A stretch of 64,000 nt of DNA from Alphaproteobacteria bacterium (lineage in GTDB: Bacteria > Pseudomonadota > Alphaproteobacteria > Rhodobacterales > Rhodobacteraceae): NCBI GenBank assembly GCA_009908505.1, contig JAAAPD010000016.1, positions 33,883 to 97,882 on the forward strand, written 5' to 3'. Shown here piece by piece: positions 25,240-34,984 of the stretch (position 1 is the stretch's first letter; each line of letters starts with the position of its first letter). The translations under genes were made by a program, and so were the position numbers. Below the pieces are notes generated by a model. The model was not told where the DNA came from. It saw only the letters and a list, made by a program, of their open reading frames with translations, and did not search any database.

Positions 25240-26640
25240 TCAATCCGTTTCCAGCGCCGCCTCGGCCTTGGGCAGGCAGATCGCGAATGCGGTCCCGGTT
25301 TCGTCGGTATGGCGCAACTCAAGGCGGCCGCCATGGCCCCGGATCAATTCCGCCGCGATGGCCAGGCCCAGACCTGAACCGCCCCGCCGCGTGCCGCCGT
25401 GAAACGCCTCGAAAAGGTGTTCGCGCGCCTTTTGGGGAAGGCCCGGGCCGGTGTCGCTGATATGGATCCACCAGGCCTCTTCGTCCTCGCGGGCACGTAT
25501 ATTGATTTCGCCTGGCTGGCCCGTGGCCTCGATGGCCTGGCGCGCGTTTCGCACCAGGTTGCCGAGCACGCGATAAAGCTGCTCGCCATCGGCCCGGATC
25601 TGCAAGCCGACGGGGATATCGGCGGAAAAGGAAATGTCCGCCTCGCCCGCCGCCAGGCGTTCGCCATCCAGAACATCCTCGACCACATCGGCCAGCACAA
25701 GGCGGGACAGACGCGGCGCCGGTTCCTCGACACGGCCGAAGGCCAGCGTCGTTTCACACAGGTTCACCGCGCGGCTGATCGAATTGACCAGTTTCGGCGC
25801 CAACCTCCGCACGGTCGGATCTTCGGAGCTGTCCAGCCGGTCCGTGAACAGTTGCGCCGACGTCAGGATGTTGCGCAGATCGTGGCTGATCTTGGAGACC
25901 CCCCCACCGAGCTGCGCCAGGCGTTCCTTCTGTTTCAGAGCCCCGGTCAACTGGGTCTGCAGCTTGGCCAGCGAATCCTCGGCCTCGCGCAATTCGAAGA
26001 CAGACGAGCCAGGTGTGATGACAGAGCGCGGGTCTTCGGGCGCGGCGGCATAGCGCTGCATGTTTTGGACGACGGCCTTGATCGGTTTGACCAGGACCAC
26101 CCGCACCGCAAGAAACAACAGGGTCGCCGTCACGATCGAGATCACCGCCGAAAGCAACAATATTCGCAGACCATAATCCAGCATCGCCATGCGCAGCGGC
26201 GCCGTTTCCATCGTCACCTCGATCAGCAGGCCGCCATCGCGCACGGGGTTCCCGATCACGCGGATGATCCGGTTTTCCGTGTCGGCAAGCCGAGCCATGG
26301 CATCCCGGATCAAGACCCAGGCCGACGGGTCGCGCATGTCGAACGTGTCGTGGATCGGCGCGGGAATAGGCGAACTGAGCGCCAGTTGCCGGACTTCGTC
26401 ACGCCGCAGCACCACGTTGAACACCTCGGCATTGGTCAGAAGTTCACTTTCCAGTTCTTCCGTGATCATGTCATCGGCCAACAGCGCCAGTGATGCGATC
26501 TGCGCACGTTCCAGCCGCGCCAGGAAATAGTCCTCGCGAAAGCGCGCGACCGAGGGGACGAAAATCAGGACCTCGGCCAGCATCACGAAGATGGTGGTCA
26601 GGAGCAGGAACCGCCCGGAAAGTGTGTTCAACATCCGCAT
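25240..26640 (-). CDS. Orphan sensor histidine kinase
   Basis: 466 residues. Two membrane helices (about 11-30 and 158-180) enclose a periplasmic sensor domain of ~125 residues; a HAMP-like stretch follows, then the dimerisation helix with phospho-acceptor His253 (VSKISHDLRNILTS) and an ATPase domain with NLVRNARQAI, DTGPGLP and GGSGLGLAI. No response regulator is adjacent, so the partner is unknown. CAAGG before the ATG supports the start. Confidence 0.9.
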   Translation of the reverse strand: MRMLNTLSGRFLLLTTIFVMLAEVLIFVPSVARFREDYFLARLERAQIASLALLADDMITEELESELLTNAEVFNVVLRRDEVRQLALSSPIPAPIHDTFDMRDPSAWVLIRDAMARLADTENRIIRVIGNPVRDGGLLIEVTMETAPLRMAMLDYGLRILLLSAVISIVTATLLFLAVRVVLVKPIKAVVQNMQRYAAAPEDPRSVITPGSSVFELREAEDSLAKLQTQLTGALKQKERLAQLGGGVSKISHDLRNILTSAQLFTDRLDSSEDPTVRRLAPKLVNSISRAVNLCETTLAFGRVEEPAPRLSRLVLADVVEDVLDGERLAAGEADISFSADIPVGLQIRADGEQLYRVLGNLVRNARQAIEATGQPGEINIRAREDEEAWWIHISDTGPGLPQKAREHLFEAFHGGTRRGGSGLGLAIAAELIRGHGGRLELRHTDETGTAFAICLPKAEAALETD

Positions 26641-26652
26641 GCCTTGTCCGAC

Positions 26653-28035
26653 CTAGGGCAGCCACCTTTGCACAAGGCGCACCACCCGTTTCACCATTCG
26701 GTTTTCGAACAGCCTTGGGCCAAAGTATGCGCCCGCGGCGCGTTTGTTAATCTCGCTGAAGGTCGGATAGGGCAGAACAGTGTTCGAGATGGCCGACATC
26801 TTGAGGTTGTTGGCGATGGCCATGGCCCACATGGCGATCATCTCACCTGCCATGGGGCCAGCGATGCTGGCGCCGACGGGGCGGCCCTTGACCACCATGA
26901 CCTTGATCTTGCCAGTGGTGCGGCCCTCTGCCACGGCGCGATCATTGCCGGCGAATTCCGCTTCGGCCATCTCCAGCTTGTCGCCGTGCACTTCGCGCGC
27001 CTGCGCCTCGGTCAGGCCGACCTGGGCCAGTTCGGGGTCGGTATAGGTGGTCCAGGGAATGTGATCGGTCTTCTGCTTGGCGGGCAGGCCCAGAAGGGCC
27101 GAGCGGATCACCACCCCCGCGTGATACCCGGCGACGTGAGTGAACTGTAGCCCGCCGGCCACGTCGCCCACCGCATAGACCCGGCGATTGGAGATCGAGC
27201 GGAGCCGGTCGTCGACCTTGACGCCGCCCTTGTCCCAGTCGACCCCGGCCTTTTCCAGGTCCAGCCCTTCGACATTGACCTTGCGCCCCACCGCCATCAG
27301 CAAGTGCGAACCGGTGAAGACGCCCTGTTCCGTGTGAACCGTGATCTGGTCGCCGTCTTGCGTGATGCGTTTGGCCTGCGCGCCCTCGACGATCTCGATC
27401 TCTTCAGCGCGCAGCTTTTCCAGCACGATTGCGGCAAGATCCGGGTCGTCCTTGCCGAGCGCCTTGGCCCCTTCGATCACAGTCACCCTGCAGCCCAGCC
27501 GCCGATGTGCCTGTGCCATTTCCATCCCGATGGGCCCACCGCCGATGACCAGCAGGTGATCGGGACGGTCGCGCAACTCAAAAATGGTTTCGTTGGTGTG
27601 AACGGTGACATCCTCGATCCCGTCGATCGGCGGCACGAGGGGGCCGGACCCGGTCGCGATGACGAAGCGGCGCGCCTCGATCACCATATCGCCCGCCTGC
27701 ACCTCGGTGGGCGACAGGAACCGGCCGTATTCCTGTATGACCTTGACGCCCAACCCCGCGAAGCGTTCGACGCTGTCATGGGGTTCGATGGTGGCGATCA
27801 CGTCGGCGACATGGTCCTTTGCGGCGTCGAAACCGACATCCTGTCCGGCCTTCGCGCGCTTGCCTTCGGACAGCAGCGCCTTGGACGGCACGCAGCCGTA
27901 GTTCAGGCAATCGCCGCCCATCTTGTGCCCTTCCAGAAGGACCACGTCGGCCCCCATCTGGACCGCCCCCGCGGCAATGGACAGCCCGCCGGAACCGGCC
28001 CCGATGATGCACAGATCGGTCTTGATACGGGTCAT
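26653..28035 (-). CDS. FAD-dependent pyridine nucleotide-disulfide oxidoreductase (mercuric reductase-like)
   Basis: 460 residues. FAD site IIGAGSGGLS (10-19), redox-active CLNYGC (Cys43/Cys48), NAD(P) site VIGGGPIGMEMAQ and second FAD motif YAVGDVAGG. In dihydrolipoamide dehydrogenases the C-terminal active site reads HPTxSE; here it is YPTFSE, so the proton-relay His is missing and lipoamide activity is unlikely. The MerA C-terminal cysteine pair is also absent. Two bases after the TVP38 gene, a pairing often seen in proteobacteria. Substrate unknown. Confidence 0.85.
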   Translation of the reverse strand: MTRIKTDLCIIGAGSGGLSIAAGAVQMGADVVLLEGHKMGGDCLNYGCVPSKALLSEGKRAKAGQDVGFDAAKDHVADVIATIEPHDSVERFAGLGVKVIQEYGRFLSPTEVQAGDMVIEARRFVIATGSGPLVPPIDGIEDVTVHTNETIFELRDRPDHLLVIGGGPIGMEMAQAHRRLGCRVTVIEGAKALGKDDPDLAAIVLEKLRAEEIEIVEGAQAKRITQDGDQITVHTEQGVFTGSHLLMAVGRKVNVEGLDLEKAGVDWDKGGVKVDDRLRSISNRRVYAVGDVAGGLQFTHVAGYHAGVVIRSALLGLPAKQKTDHIPWTTYTDPELAQVGLTEAQAREVHGDKLEMAEAEFAGNDRAVAEGRTTGKIKVMVVKGRPVGASIAGPMAGEMIAMWAMAIANNLKMSAISNTVLPYPTFSEINKRAAGAYFGPRLFENRMVKRVVRLVQRWLP

Positions 28036-28037
28036 GG

Positions 28038-28769
28038 TCACAGCCCTTTCTTGCCGCGCACGATCTTTAACAGAACGGGCAGCAGCGCCAATGCGCATAG
28101 CCCGAGGATCGGAAGCAGGATGTGCGGCTCGAAGATGATCCCGAGGTTCGGGCTTTCACCGCGCGAAAACACTTCGCCAAGGCCCGCGCCGACCGAGGTA
28201 TAGACCACGGCACCGGGTATGATGCCAAGGAAGGTCGAGATCACGAAGCGCCGCAGCGGCACCTCGAGGAAGGACGGGATCAGGTTGGCGAGGAAGAACG
28301 GCACCGCGGGAACCAGCCGGATCAGGAACAGCATCGACCACTGGTTCTCGTCTATTCCGTCCTTGATGCGCTTCACCATGCCCTCTGAGCCTTCCAGCTT
28401 GCGCCCCAACTGCTCGCCGAAGCCCCAGCGCGCGGCCAGGAAGATGCCGACGGCACCGATCGTCGCACCGGTCACGTTGAACAGGGCACCGGGGAAGGTG
28501 GCGAACAGGAACCCCCCGGTCAGGGTCATGACCGTGGCGCCGGGCAGGGAAAAGGCAACGATCACCGCGTAAAGCAGTATGAAAAGCCCGGCCGTCAGCA
28601 CGTAATTGGCGTCGCGAAAGGCAAGCAACGCCTCGCGATTCTCGGCCAGCGCCTCGAAACTCAGGTAGTCGCGCAGGTAGATGGCGCCCAGGGCCGCCAC
28701 CACCAGAATGGTCAGAAGCGGCAGGCGTTTCAGCCAGTTATGTTCAGATGACTTCGTCATGTCGCTCAC
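28038..28769 (-). CDS. TVP38/TMEM64 family membrane protein
   Basis: 243 residues, about six membrane helices, with the conserved SNARE-associated (DedA-like) core: SLPGATVMTLTGGFLFATFPG, then AARWGFGEQLGRK and RLVPAVPFFLANLIPSF. Such proteins are thought to move or scramble lipids. The start is GTG 28769 with AAGGA eight bases upstream; ATG 28760 lies too far from that site. First gene of a pair with the flavoprotein. Confidence 0.87.
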   Translation of the reverse strand: MSDMTKSSEHNWLKRLPLLTILVVAALGAIYLRDYLSFEALAENREALLAFRDANYVLTAGLFILLYAVIVAFSLPGATVMTLTGGFLFATFPGALFNVTGATIGAVGIFLAARWGFGEQLGRKLEGSEGMVKRIKDGIDENQWSMLFLIRLVPAVPFFLANLIPSFLEVPLRRFVISTFLGIIPGAVVYTSVGAGLGEVFSRGESPNLGIIFEPHILLPILGLCALALLPVLLKIVRGKKGL

Positions 28770-28959
28770 GTTGTGAATCCTTCATCCCGGGGCATGTGCC
28801 GCCCATAGATGGCCGAGACGGGCGGCGCGTGACAGGGGGATCACGGCACCTTGAAGGCCGGTGAAGGATTGCGGAAGGATTCTTTCACTCCCATGGCCTT
28901 CGTGTAACAAAAGGGTTCGAAAATCCGGGGAATGTTGCAGAAAACCCGGTCCTGCCGCG

Positions 28960-28988
28960 TTGACAGGCGCGCGAGTGGCCTCTAAACG
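28960..28988 (+). promoter_or_regulatory. rpmH promoter
   Basis: Perfect -35 TTGACA, 17-base spacer, -10 TAAACG; leader of about 60 bases to the rpmH ATG. Confidence 0.6.
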
Positions 28989-29055
28989 ACGGGCTTCGAG
29001 ATGTATCCGGGGCTCGAATCCTTTCGGACTCGCCCCACAGACCGGAGAAAACGCG

Positions 29056-29190
29056 ATGAAGCGCACCTTTCAGCCGTCCAACCGTGTTCGCAAGAACCGC
29101 CACGGTTTCCGTGCCCGCATGGCCACCAAGGCCGGCCGCAAGATCCTGAATGCGCGTCGGGCCCGTGGCCGCAAGAAGCTGAGCGCCTGA
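29056..29190 (+). CDS. rpmH: 50S ribosomal protein bL34
   Basis: 44 residues, very basic, [20 protein letters not shown] to [12 protein letters not shown] lies upstream of the ATG. Heads the conserved rpmH-rnpA-yidD group, here 4 kb from yidC. Confidence 0.97.
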   Translation: MKRTFQPSNRVRKNRHGFRARMATKAGRKILNARRARGRKKLSA

Positions 29191-29218
29191 ACGGCCGCCA
29201 GTTCGGGACGGGGTCGTC

Positions 29219-29602
29219 ATGACCTCTGAAAACAAGATAACCGCCCCAGCCCCCGCTGCGGCGGTTTCTGTTCGTGTGGAGGGGTTGAAAAAGCGCGCCG
29301 ATTTCCTGGCCGCCGCGCGCGCCCGCGTCGCCCATGCCAAGGGATTCGTGCTACAGGCCCGCGACCGGGGCGATGATGGCCCGGCGCGCGTCGGCTTCAC
29401 CTGTTCCAAGAAGGTCGGCAATGCCGTGGCGCGCAACCGCGCCAAGCGCCGCCTGCGCGAGATTGCCCGGTTGGACCTGGTCACTTTTGCCCGGCCGGGT
29501 TGGGATTACGTCCTGATCGGCCGGCGAGAGGCGACCGCGACCCTTGATTTCCAGAAAATGCGCGACGATCTGAAGAAAGCGCTGATCGAGGTTCATTCAT
29601 GA
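29219..29602 (+). CDS. rnpA: Ribonuclease P protein component
   Basis: 127 residues. Signature NRAKRRLRE and the preceding [13 protein letters not shown] are diagnostic. The protein helps the RNase P RNA bind precursor tRNA. An N-terminal stretch rich in Ala/Pro is longer than usual. Overlaps yidD by four bases. Confidence 0.95.
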   Translation: MTSENKITAPAPAAAVSVRVEGLKKRADFLAAARARVAHAKGFVLQARDRGDDGPARVGFTCSKKVGNAVARNRAKRRLREIARLDLVTFARPGWDYVLIGRREATATLDFQKMRDDLKKALIEVHS

Positions 29603-29820
29603 CCCCACTCGCCTATGTCGTCTCGCTGCCCGTACGCTTCTATCGGCTGGTTTTCAGCCCCTGGGTCGGCCATGGCTGCCGCTACCAGCCGACATGTAGC
29701 GCCTACGCGATGGAGGCGCTGGAAAAGCACGGGGCGATCAAGGGCGGTTGGCTTGCCGCCAGGCGCATCGCGCGCTGCCACCCCTGGGGGGGCCATGGTG
29801 TGGACAACGTGCCGGACTGA
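29599..29820 (+). CDS. yidD: Membrane protein insertion efficiency factor YidD
   Basis: 73 residues: [20 protein letters not shown] then [27 protein letters not shown], the whole conserved YidD core with its cysteines. Assists YidC-dependent insertion. ATGA overlap with rnpA. Confidence 0.95.
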   Translation: MTPLAYVVSLPVRFYRLVFSPWVGHGCRYQPTCSAYAMEALEKHGAIKGGWLAARRIARCHPWGGHGVDNVPD

Positions 29821-29844
29821 TCGACCGGCCGGGACGGCACCGCG

Positions 29845-30381
29845 CTACTTCTTTTCGAAGCTGATCACCACCTGCCCGATATCGACGCCGAAGCGTTTGA
29901 CATACGCGATATTCAGAAGCCTGTCGTCGGATTGCAGCCACATCCAGTCGTCGAAGGTGACGCGCATGGTTTCCGTAGGGCCATCGGCCGAGGGCACCGG
30001 CAGGTCGATCTCGTAGCGCCAGTTGAAGCGGTTCCCGTCCTCCTGCCCCGTCGCCGTGCCGATCACCCCAGGGGCCGTGCCGGTCCAGTTTTCCGGGCCG
30101 GTCTTCGTCAGGGTCCAGACGCGGCGTTCGGCCGATCCGTCCTCATAGTCGAAATCCTCGATCAGGCGCAGGCGCTCTCCGTTCCAGTCACCCTCGATCT
30201 CGACGACAAAGCTGCGGCGGACAGCGCCGAAGATATCCTGGAATTGCCCATAGGCCACAAGTTCGCCGTCGAAGAATTCTTCCAGGTTCAACTGACGGTC
30301 ACTGAGCACCGGATCATCGAATGATGGTTTTCCAGTGCAGGCGGTAAGAAGAAGGGTCAGGGCAAGGGCGAGTTTGTTCAT
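29845..30381 (-). CDS. DUF3833 family lipoprotein
   Basis: 178 residues. A short signal peptide ends in the lipobox LLTAC (Cys15). The mature protein is mostly beta, with [17 protein letters not shown] and [15 protein letters not shown] segments (here [15 protein letters not shown]) typical of DUF3833. The function of the family is not known. It stands alone on the minus strand between yidD and ttcA. Confidence 0.85.
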   Translation of the reverse strand: MNKLALALTLLLTACTGKPSFDDPVLSDRQLNLEEFFDGELVAYGQFQDIFGAVRRSFVVEIEGDWNGERLRLIEDFDYEDGSAERRVWTLTKTGPENWTGTAPGVIGTATGQEDGNRFNWRYEIDLPVPSADGPTETMRVTFDDWMWLQSDDRLLNIAYVKRFGVDIGQVVISFEKK

Positions 30382-30427
30382 GATCCTTCTACGGTTCGCC
30401 GGCAGGGTCGGATCTGGCCATGTTCAC

Positions 30428-30456
30428 TTGCCGCAAGGCCATACCCTCTGTATTCC
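30428..30456 (+). promoter_or_regulatory. ttcA promoter, predicting a leaderless mRNA
   Basis: -35 TTGCCG, 17-base spacer, -10 TATTCC. The normal start point seven bases after the -10 falls on the ttcA ATG itself, and no ribosome binding site is present before that ATG. Confidence 0.45.
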
Positions 30457-30462
30457 CACGCC

Positions 30463-31323
30463 ATGCTTGACGACGCAGACGATATCCACCCGCTGTTCCA
30501 CGGCGCGCCCAAGACGACGGAGTTCAAGAAACTTCGCAAGCGCATCGTACAGAACACCCGCGAAGCGATCGACCAGTACGGGATGATCGAGCCGGGCGCG
30601 AAATGGCTGGTCTGCCTTTCCGGCGGCAAGGACAGCTACACGTTGCTGGCCGTGCTCCATGAGCTCAAGTGGCGCGGCCTGCTTCCGGTGGAACTGTTGG
30701 CCTGCAACCTGGACCAGGGGCAACCGGGTTTTCCCGCGACGGTCCTGCCCGAGTTCCTCGAAAAGATGCAGGTGCCGCACCGCATCGAATACCAGGACAC
30801 CTATTCCATCGTCATGGACAAGGTGCCCCAGGGGCGGACCTATTGCGCGCTGTGTTCGCGGCTGCGGCGCGGCAATCTCTACCGGATCGCGCGGGAAGAG
30901 GGTTGTTCGGCGGTCGTGCTGGGACATCATCGCGACGACATCCTCGAAACCTTCTTCATGAACCTCTTTCACGGCGCGCGGCTGGCCACGATGCCGCCCA
31001 AGCTGGTGAACGAGGAGGGTGACCTGTTCGTCTATCGCCCGCTGGCCCACGTGGCCGAGGAGGATTGCGAGCGATTCGCCCGGGCCATGGACTACCCGAT
31101 CATCCCCTGCGACCTCTGCGGCAGTCAGGACGGGTTGCAGCGGCAACAGGTCAAGGCGCTGCTGGATGGCTGGGAAAAAAATGCGCCGGGCCGGCGGCAA
31201 AAGATGTTCCGCGCCCTTATGAACACGCGCCCTTCGCATCTTCTGGACCCCGCGATTTTCGATTTCGCCGGTCTGACGCGGGGCGGTGCGGAAAATTCTA
31301 AGGATTTTCCAGCGATCGGTTAA
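30463..31323 (+). CDS. ttcA: tRNA 2-thiocytidine(32) synthetase TtcA
   Basis: 286 residues. ATP-pyrophosphatase P-loop SGGKDS (53-58) and three cluster cysteines: C128 and C131 in [11 protein letters not shown] and C218 in CDLCGSQ. The 4Fe-4S enzyme thiolates C32 in some tRNAs, including Arg and Ser tRNAs. No Shine-Dalgarno is visible before ATG 30463. Lies between yidD and yidC. Confidence 0.94.
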   Translation: MLDDADDIHPLFHGAPKTTEFKKLRKRIVQNTREAIDQYGMIEPGAKWLVCLSGGKDSYTLLAVLHELKWRGLLPVELLACNLDQGQPGFPATVLPEFLEKMQVPHRIEYQDTYSIVMDKVPQGRTYCALCSRLRRGNLYRIAREEGCSAVVLGHHRDDILETFFMNLFHGARLATMPPKLVNEEGDLFVYRPLAHVAEEDCERFARAMDYPIIPCDLCGSQDGLQRQQVKALLDGWEKNAPGRRQKMFRALMNTRPSHLLDPAIFDFAGLTRGGAENSKDFPAIG

Positions 31324-31397
31324 CGCTCTGTCCAAGGCCCTGCCCCAATTTGGCCCGGAAGCTGCCCGGTTTCGGGCCAAGCAGGGGGACACCAGGA

Positions 31398-32906
31398 ATG
31401 CGTCGATCAGGCAAGGCTTTCGAATTCTTCTCCAGTCGTGGACGCATAGCGGCCCTCGGTTTGGCCTTGCTCGCGGCCGTGGGGCTGGCCGCATCCGCCG
31501 CTTGGGCGGCGTTGGCCATGATCGGCGTGGCCTTGATGGCCTTTGGCGGCCGGTCGATTGCACCGGCGCACAGCAGGGGCCACGCGACCACGCGGCCTGG
31601 CACGCGCGACGGGTTTCTCGCCGTGCTGGACCAGCGCGCGGCCACGGGTCGGGCCGATTCCAGGACGGCCGTCGCCCTTGTCGAGATCGATGATTTCAAC
31701 ACGCTCGAGGAACGGTATGACCATGGCACGATCGCGGACTACCTTCGCCATTGCGCCGATAACCTTGCGCAACCGCTCGGGCCGGGGGACGTGACCGCGC
31801 ATCTGGATGGGCCGCGATTCGCCGTCGCCCTGACCGGGCCGAACGCCGCGTCCCTCGAACACGGCCTGCAGATCGCCACGCGTCTGCAACAGGCGCTCGC
31901 CGCCCCGTTCACGTCCGAAAACGGCATCATCCAGTCGACGGTGTCGGTCGGCTTCGCACTGCCCAACAGGGTCGAAACCCCGGATGCTCGAACGCTTTTG
32001 CATGCCGCAACCTGCGCCCTGATCGAGGCCCGGCGCAACGCGCCCGCCGCGATCCGGTCCTTTTCCGACGGTATGCGCAAGCGCATCGCATCGCGCAGCC
32101 GATTGTGCCGGGACCTGGAATCCGGCCTTGGCTCGGGCCAGATCCAATCCTATTTCCAACCGCAATTGGACCTGGCCAGCGGCCGCCTTGCCGGGTTCGA
32201 GACCCTGACCCGTTGGCATCACCCCAAGCTGGGCCTCGTCTCGCCGGCCGAATTCCTGCCGGTTCTGCGCGAAAACGGCCGGATGGATGAGTTGGGACAG
32301 TTGATGGTGTCGAACGCGCTCGACGCGCTGCGCCACTGGGACGGGCTGGGCCATGAGGTGCCGCAGGCCGGCGTCAATTTCTCGACGGACGAACTGCGCT
32401 CGCCGCACTTGGTGGACCGCATCGCCATGACGCTGGATGCCCGCGATATCGCGCCCCGACGGCTGGTGATCGAAGTCCTGGAAACCGTGGTGGCCCAGTG
32501 TGCCGACGACCAGGTGGCACGCAACCTCGCGGGGTTGTCCCGGCTGGGATGCGGCATCGACCTGGACGATTTCGGGACCGGCTATGCCTCGATCACCAAT
32601 ATCCGCAAGCTGTCGATCAACCGCATCAAGATCGACCGAAGCTTTATCGCCCGCGTGGACGAGGACCCGGAACAACAGGACATGATCGCCGCGATCCTGA
32701 CCATGGCGGATCGTCTGAACCTGCAAACCCTGGCCGAGGGTGTCGAGACCCCCGGTGAGCAGTCAATGCTGACCCGACTGGGCTGTGAATTCGCCCAGGG
32801 GTTCCTGTTTGCCCGGCCGATGCCGCGGGACGAGGCCGACGACTGGCTGGCCCATCTGGCGGTGTCGCGCGACCGTAAGGTAGAATTGCCTCGGCGACTG
32901 GCCTGA
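31398..32906 (+). CDS. EAL-domain c-di-GMP phosphodiesterase with degenerate GGDEF
   Basis: 502 residues. Two short membrane helices near the N-terminus (ALGLALLAAVGLAASAAWAALAM region), then a GGDEF-like domain whose signature is replaced by LDGPRF, so no cyclase activity is expected. The EAL domain looks complete: ETLTRW in place of EAL, NFSTDEL, EVLETVV, DDFGTGYAS, KIDRSFI, AEGVET and QGFLF. It should degrade c-di-GMP. ATG 31398 is preferred over a TTG at 31350. Confidence 0.88.
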   Translation: MRRSGKAFEFFSSRGRIAALGLALLAAVGLAASAAWAALAMIGVALMAFGGRSIAPAHSRGHATTRPGTRDGFLAVLDQRAATGRADSRTAVALVEIDDFNTLEERYDHGTIADYLRHCADNLAQPLGPGDVTAHLDGPRFAVALTGPNAASLEHGLQIATRLQQALAAPFTSENGIIQSTVSVGFALPNRVETPDARTLLHAATCALIEARRNAPAAIRSFSDGMRKRIASRSRLCRDLESGLGSGQIQSYFQPQLDLASGRLAGFETLTRWHHPKLGLVSPAEFLPVLRENGRMDELGQLMVSNALDALRHWDGLGHEVPQAGVNFSTDELRSPHLVDRIAMTLDARDIAPRRLVIEVLETVVAQCADDQVARNLAGLSRLGCGIDLDDFGTGYASITNIRKLSINRIKIDRSFIARVDEDPEQQDMIAAILTMADRLNLQTLAEGVETPGEQSMLTRLGCEFAQGFLFARPMPRDEADDWLAHLAVSRDRKVELPRRLA

Positions 32907-33018
32907 CCGTCGCAGATGGCGGCGTACGCCCCGCAAAAAAAGGCGAAATCGCTTGACCTTTTTGCCCTCGACCTGTTGAACCGCCCTGACCAAAGATCAG
33001 CAATTGCAGGCGGTTTCG

Positions 33019-34851
33019 ATGGACGATCAGAACAAGAATCTCATTCTTGCGACAGCGCTCAGCTTCGTCGTGATCTTGGTATGGTTCCTTCTGTTCCCGC
33101 CGCCCGAACAGGCCCCCGGCGTCACCGATGCCGATGGCGAACTCACTGCGCCGGCCGCCGCCACGGACGGCGAGGTGGCAAGCCCCGGTGTCGCCACCCC
33201 GGCCGAGAGCCAGGCGCCCGCCCAGCTGCCGGATCAAACGGTCGAAGCCGCGCTGGCCGACAACGACAGGGTGAATATCGAGACGCCCCGCCTGACAGGC
33301 TCGATCTCGCTTGAAGGGGGGCGGATCGACGACCTGTCCCTGTCCGACTACCGCCAGGAATTGAGCGAGGAATCGGATCTTGTGCGCCTGCTGTCCCCGG
33401 TCGGGACCGAAGCGCCCTATTACGCCCTGCATGGCTGGATCGCCACGGTCGGCGTCGACCAGGACCAGGTGCCGGGGCCTGACACAGTCTGGTTCGTCGA
33501 GAGCGGCGACACCCTGGCCCCCGGCGCGCCCGTGACGCTGGCCTGGGACAACGGGGCCGGACTGACCTTCCGCAAGACCTTCGCGGTTGACGATGACTAC
33601 ATGTTCACCATCGACCAATCCGTCGAAAACACCAGCGGCGCCGATGTCGCCTTGCGCCCCTATGGCCTTGTCGCCCGCCATGGCGAGCCCGACACGGTGG
33701 GCTTCTTCATCCTGCACGAGGGCGTCGTGCGCATGTCGGATGGCGAACTCAATGAGATCAACTATGACGACATGCCCGACCTGACGACGGATGAAAGTCG
33801 GGTCGAAGTGGCTGAAAACGGCTGGGTTGGCTTCACCGACAAGTACTGGATGACCACCTTGATCCCCGCGCCGGGGACCGAATTCCGGTCCGTCGCGCGT
33901 GCCGCCGGCGTGGATGAGGACGATGCCCGAAGCGGTGTTTACCAGACCGAAACCATTTACCCCCAACAGACCGTCGCGGCAGGCGAAAGCCTGAGCGCTT
34001 CGAGCCAGCTCTTCGCGGGCGCCAAGGAATGGGAAACCGTCCGCGAATACGAACAGGACGGAATCGAAGGCTTCATCGACTCGATCGATTGGGGCTGGTT
34101 CTTCTTCCTGACCAAGCCGATCTTCGCAGTGCTGCACTGGCTTAACGCGCTGATCGGCAACATGGGCTGGGCGATCATCGGCCTGACCCTGATCATCAAG
34201 GCGGTGCTCTTCCCGCTGGCCTTCAAATCCTATGTCTCGATGGCCAAGATGCGCGAGCTTCAGCCCGAGATGGAAAAGCTCAAGGAACGCGCGGGCGACA
34301 ACCGCGAGGAAATGCAAAAGGGCATGATGGAGCTCTACAAGAAGAACAAGGTGAACCCGGCCTCGGGCTGTTTGCCGATCCTACTCCAGATCCCGATCTT
34401 CTTCTCGCTCTACAAGGTGATCTTCGTCACCATCGAATTGCGCCACGCGCCCTGGATCGGCTGGATCAAGGACCTTTCGGCGCCCGACCCGTCCTCGATC
34501 CTGAACCTGTTCGGCCTGCTGCCCTGGTCCACGCCGGAACCCGGTTCGCTGTTCTTCATCTTCAGCCTCGGGATCCTGCCGATCCTGCTGGGTGTTTCGA
34601 TGTACCTGCAGCAAAAGCTGAACCCGGCCCCCACCGATCCCACGCAGAAGATGATCTTTGCCTGGATGCCCTGGGTCTTCATGTTCATGCTGGGCGGTTT
34701 TGCCAGCGGGCTGGTGCTCTACTGGATTTCCAACAACGTGATCACCTTCCTGCAGCAATACACGATCATGCGCAGCCAGGGTTACAAACCTGACCTGCTG
34801 GGCAATATCCTGAGCGGCCTCCGGCGTGACGGGGGCTCGGAAGAAAAGTGA
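33019..34851 (+). CDS. yidC: Membrane protein insertase YidC
   Basis: 610 residues. N-terminal helix (LILATALSFVVILVWFLLF), a large periplasmic beta domain (about 85-350) preceded by an Ala/Pro/Glu-rich linker, then the insertase core of five helices with the cytoplasmic hairpin MRELQPEMEKLKERAGDN and SGCLPILLQIPIFFSLYKV. ATG 33019 chosen; AGG lies ten bases upstream. Inserts membrane proteins alone or with SecYEG. Confidence 0.96.
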   Translation: MDDQNKNLILATALSFVVILVWFLLFPPPEQAPGVTDADGELTAPAAATDGEVASPGVATPAESQAPAQLPDQTVEAALADNDRVNIETPRLTGSISLEGGRIDDLSLSDYRQELSEESDLVRLLSPVGTEAPYYALHGWIATVGVDQDQVPGPDTVWFVESGDTLAPGAPVTLAWDNGAGLTFRKTFAVDDDYMFTIDQSVENTSGADVALRPYGLVARHGEPDTVGFFILHEGVVRMSDGELNEINYDDMPDLTTDESRVEVAENGWVGFTDKYWMTTLIPAPGTEFRSVARAAGVDEDDARSGVYQTETIYPQQTVAAGESLSASSQLFAGAKEWETVREYEQDGIEGFIDSIDWGWFFFLTKPIFAVLHWLNALIGNMGWAIIGLTLIIKAVLFPLAFKSYVSMAKMRELQPEMEKLKERAGDNREEMQKGMMELYKKNKVNPASGCLPILLQIPIFFSLYKVIFVTIELRHAPWIGWIKDLSAPDPSSILNLFGLLPWSTPEPGSLFFIFSLGILPILLGVSMYLQQKLNPAPTDPTQKMIFAWMPWVFMFMLGGFASGLVLYWISNNVITFLQQYTIMRSQGYKPDLLGNILSGLRRDGGSEEK

Positions 34852-34884
34852 CGGGCAAGGTCGCCCAGCCGCGGCGACACCCGA

Positions 34885-34959
34885 TCAAGAGCCACGCAGG
34901 CGAGGCTCTTGACGCCGTGACCCTGTGCGCGGGCCCATGCCCGGTGCGGCACCGGCACC
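34885..34959 (+). promoter_or_regulatory. Hairpins in the yidC-yihA gap
   Basis: TCAAGAGCC/GGCTCTTGA (34885-34912) is a perfect 9-base stem; farther on CCGGTGC-G-GCACCGG forms a second. No T-run follows either. The 133-base gap holds no gene. Confidence 0.4.
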
Positions 34960-34984
34960 GGGGCGACGAGAACGAGGTATCTTG

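Noticed and set aside
32644..34317. A 557-codon minus-strand frame
   Set aside because: Shadow of the EAL gene end and yidC; no ribosome site or protein-like pattern.
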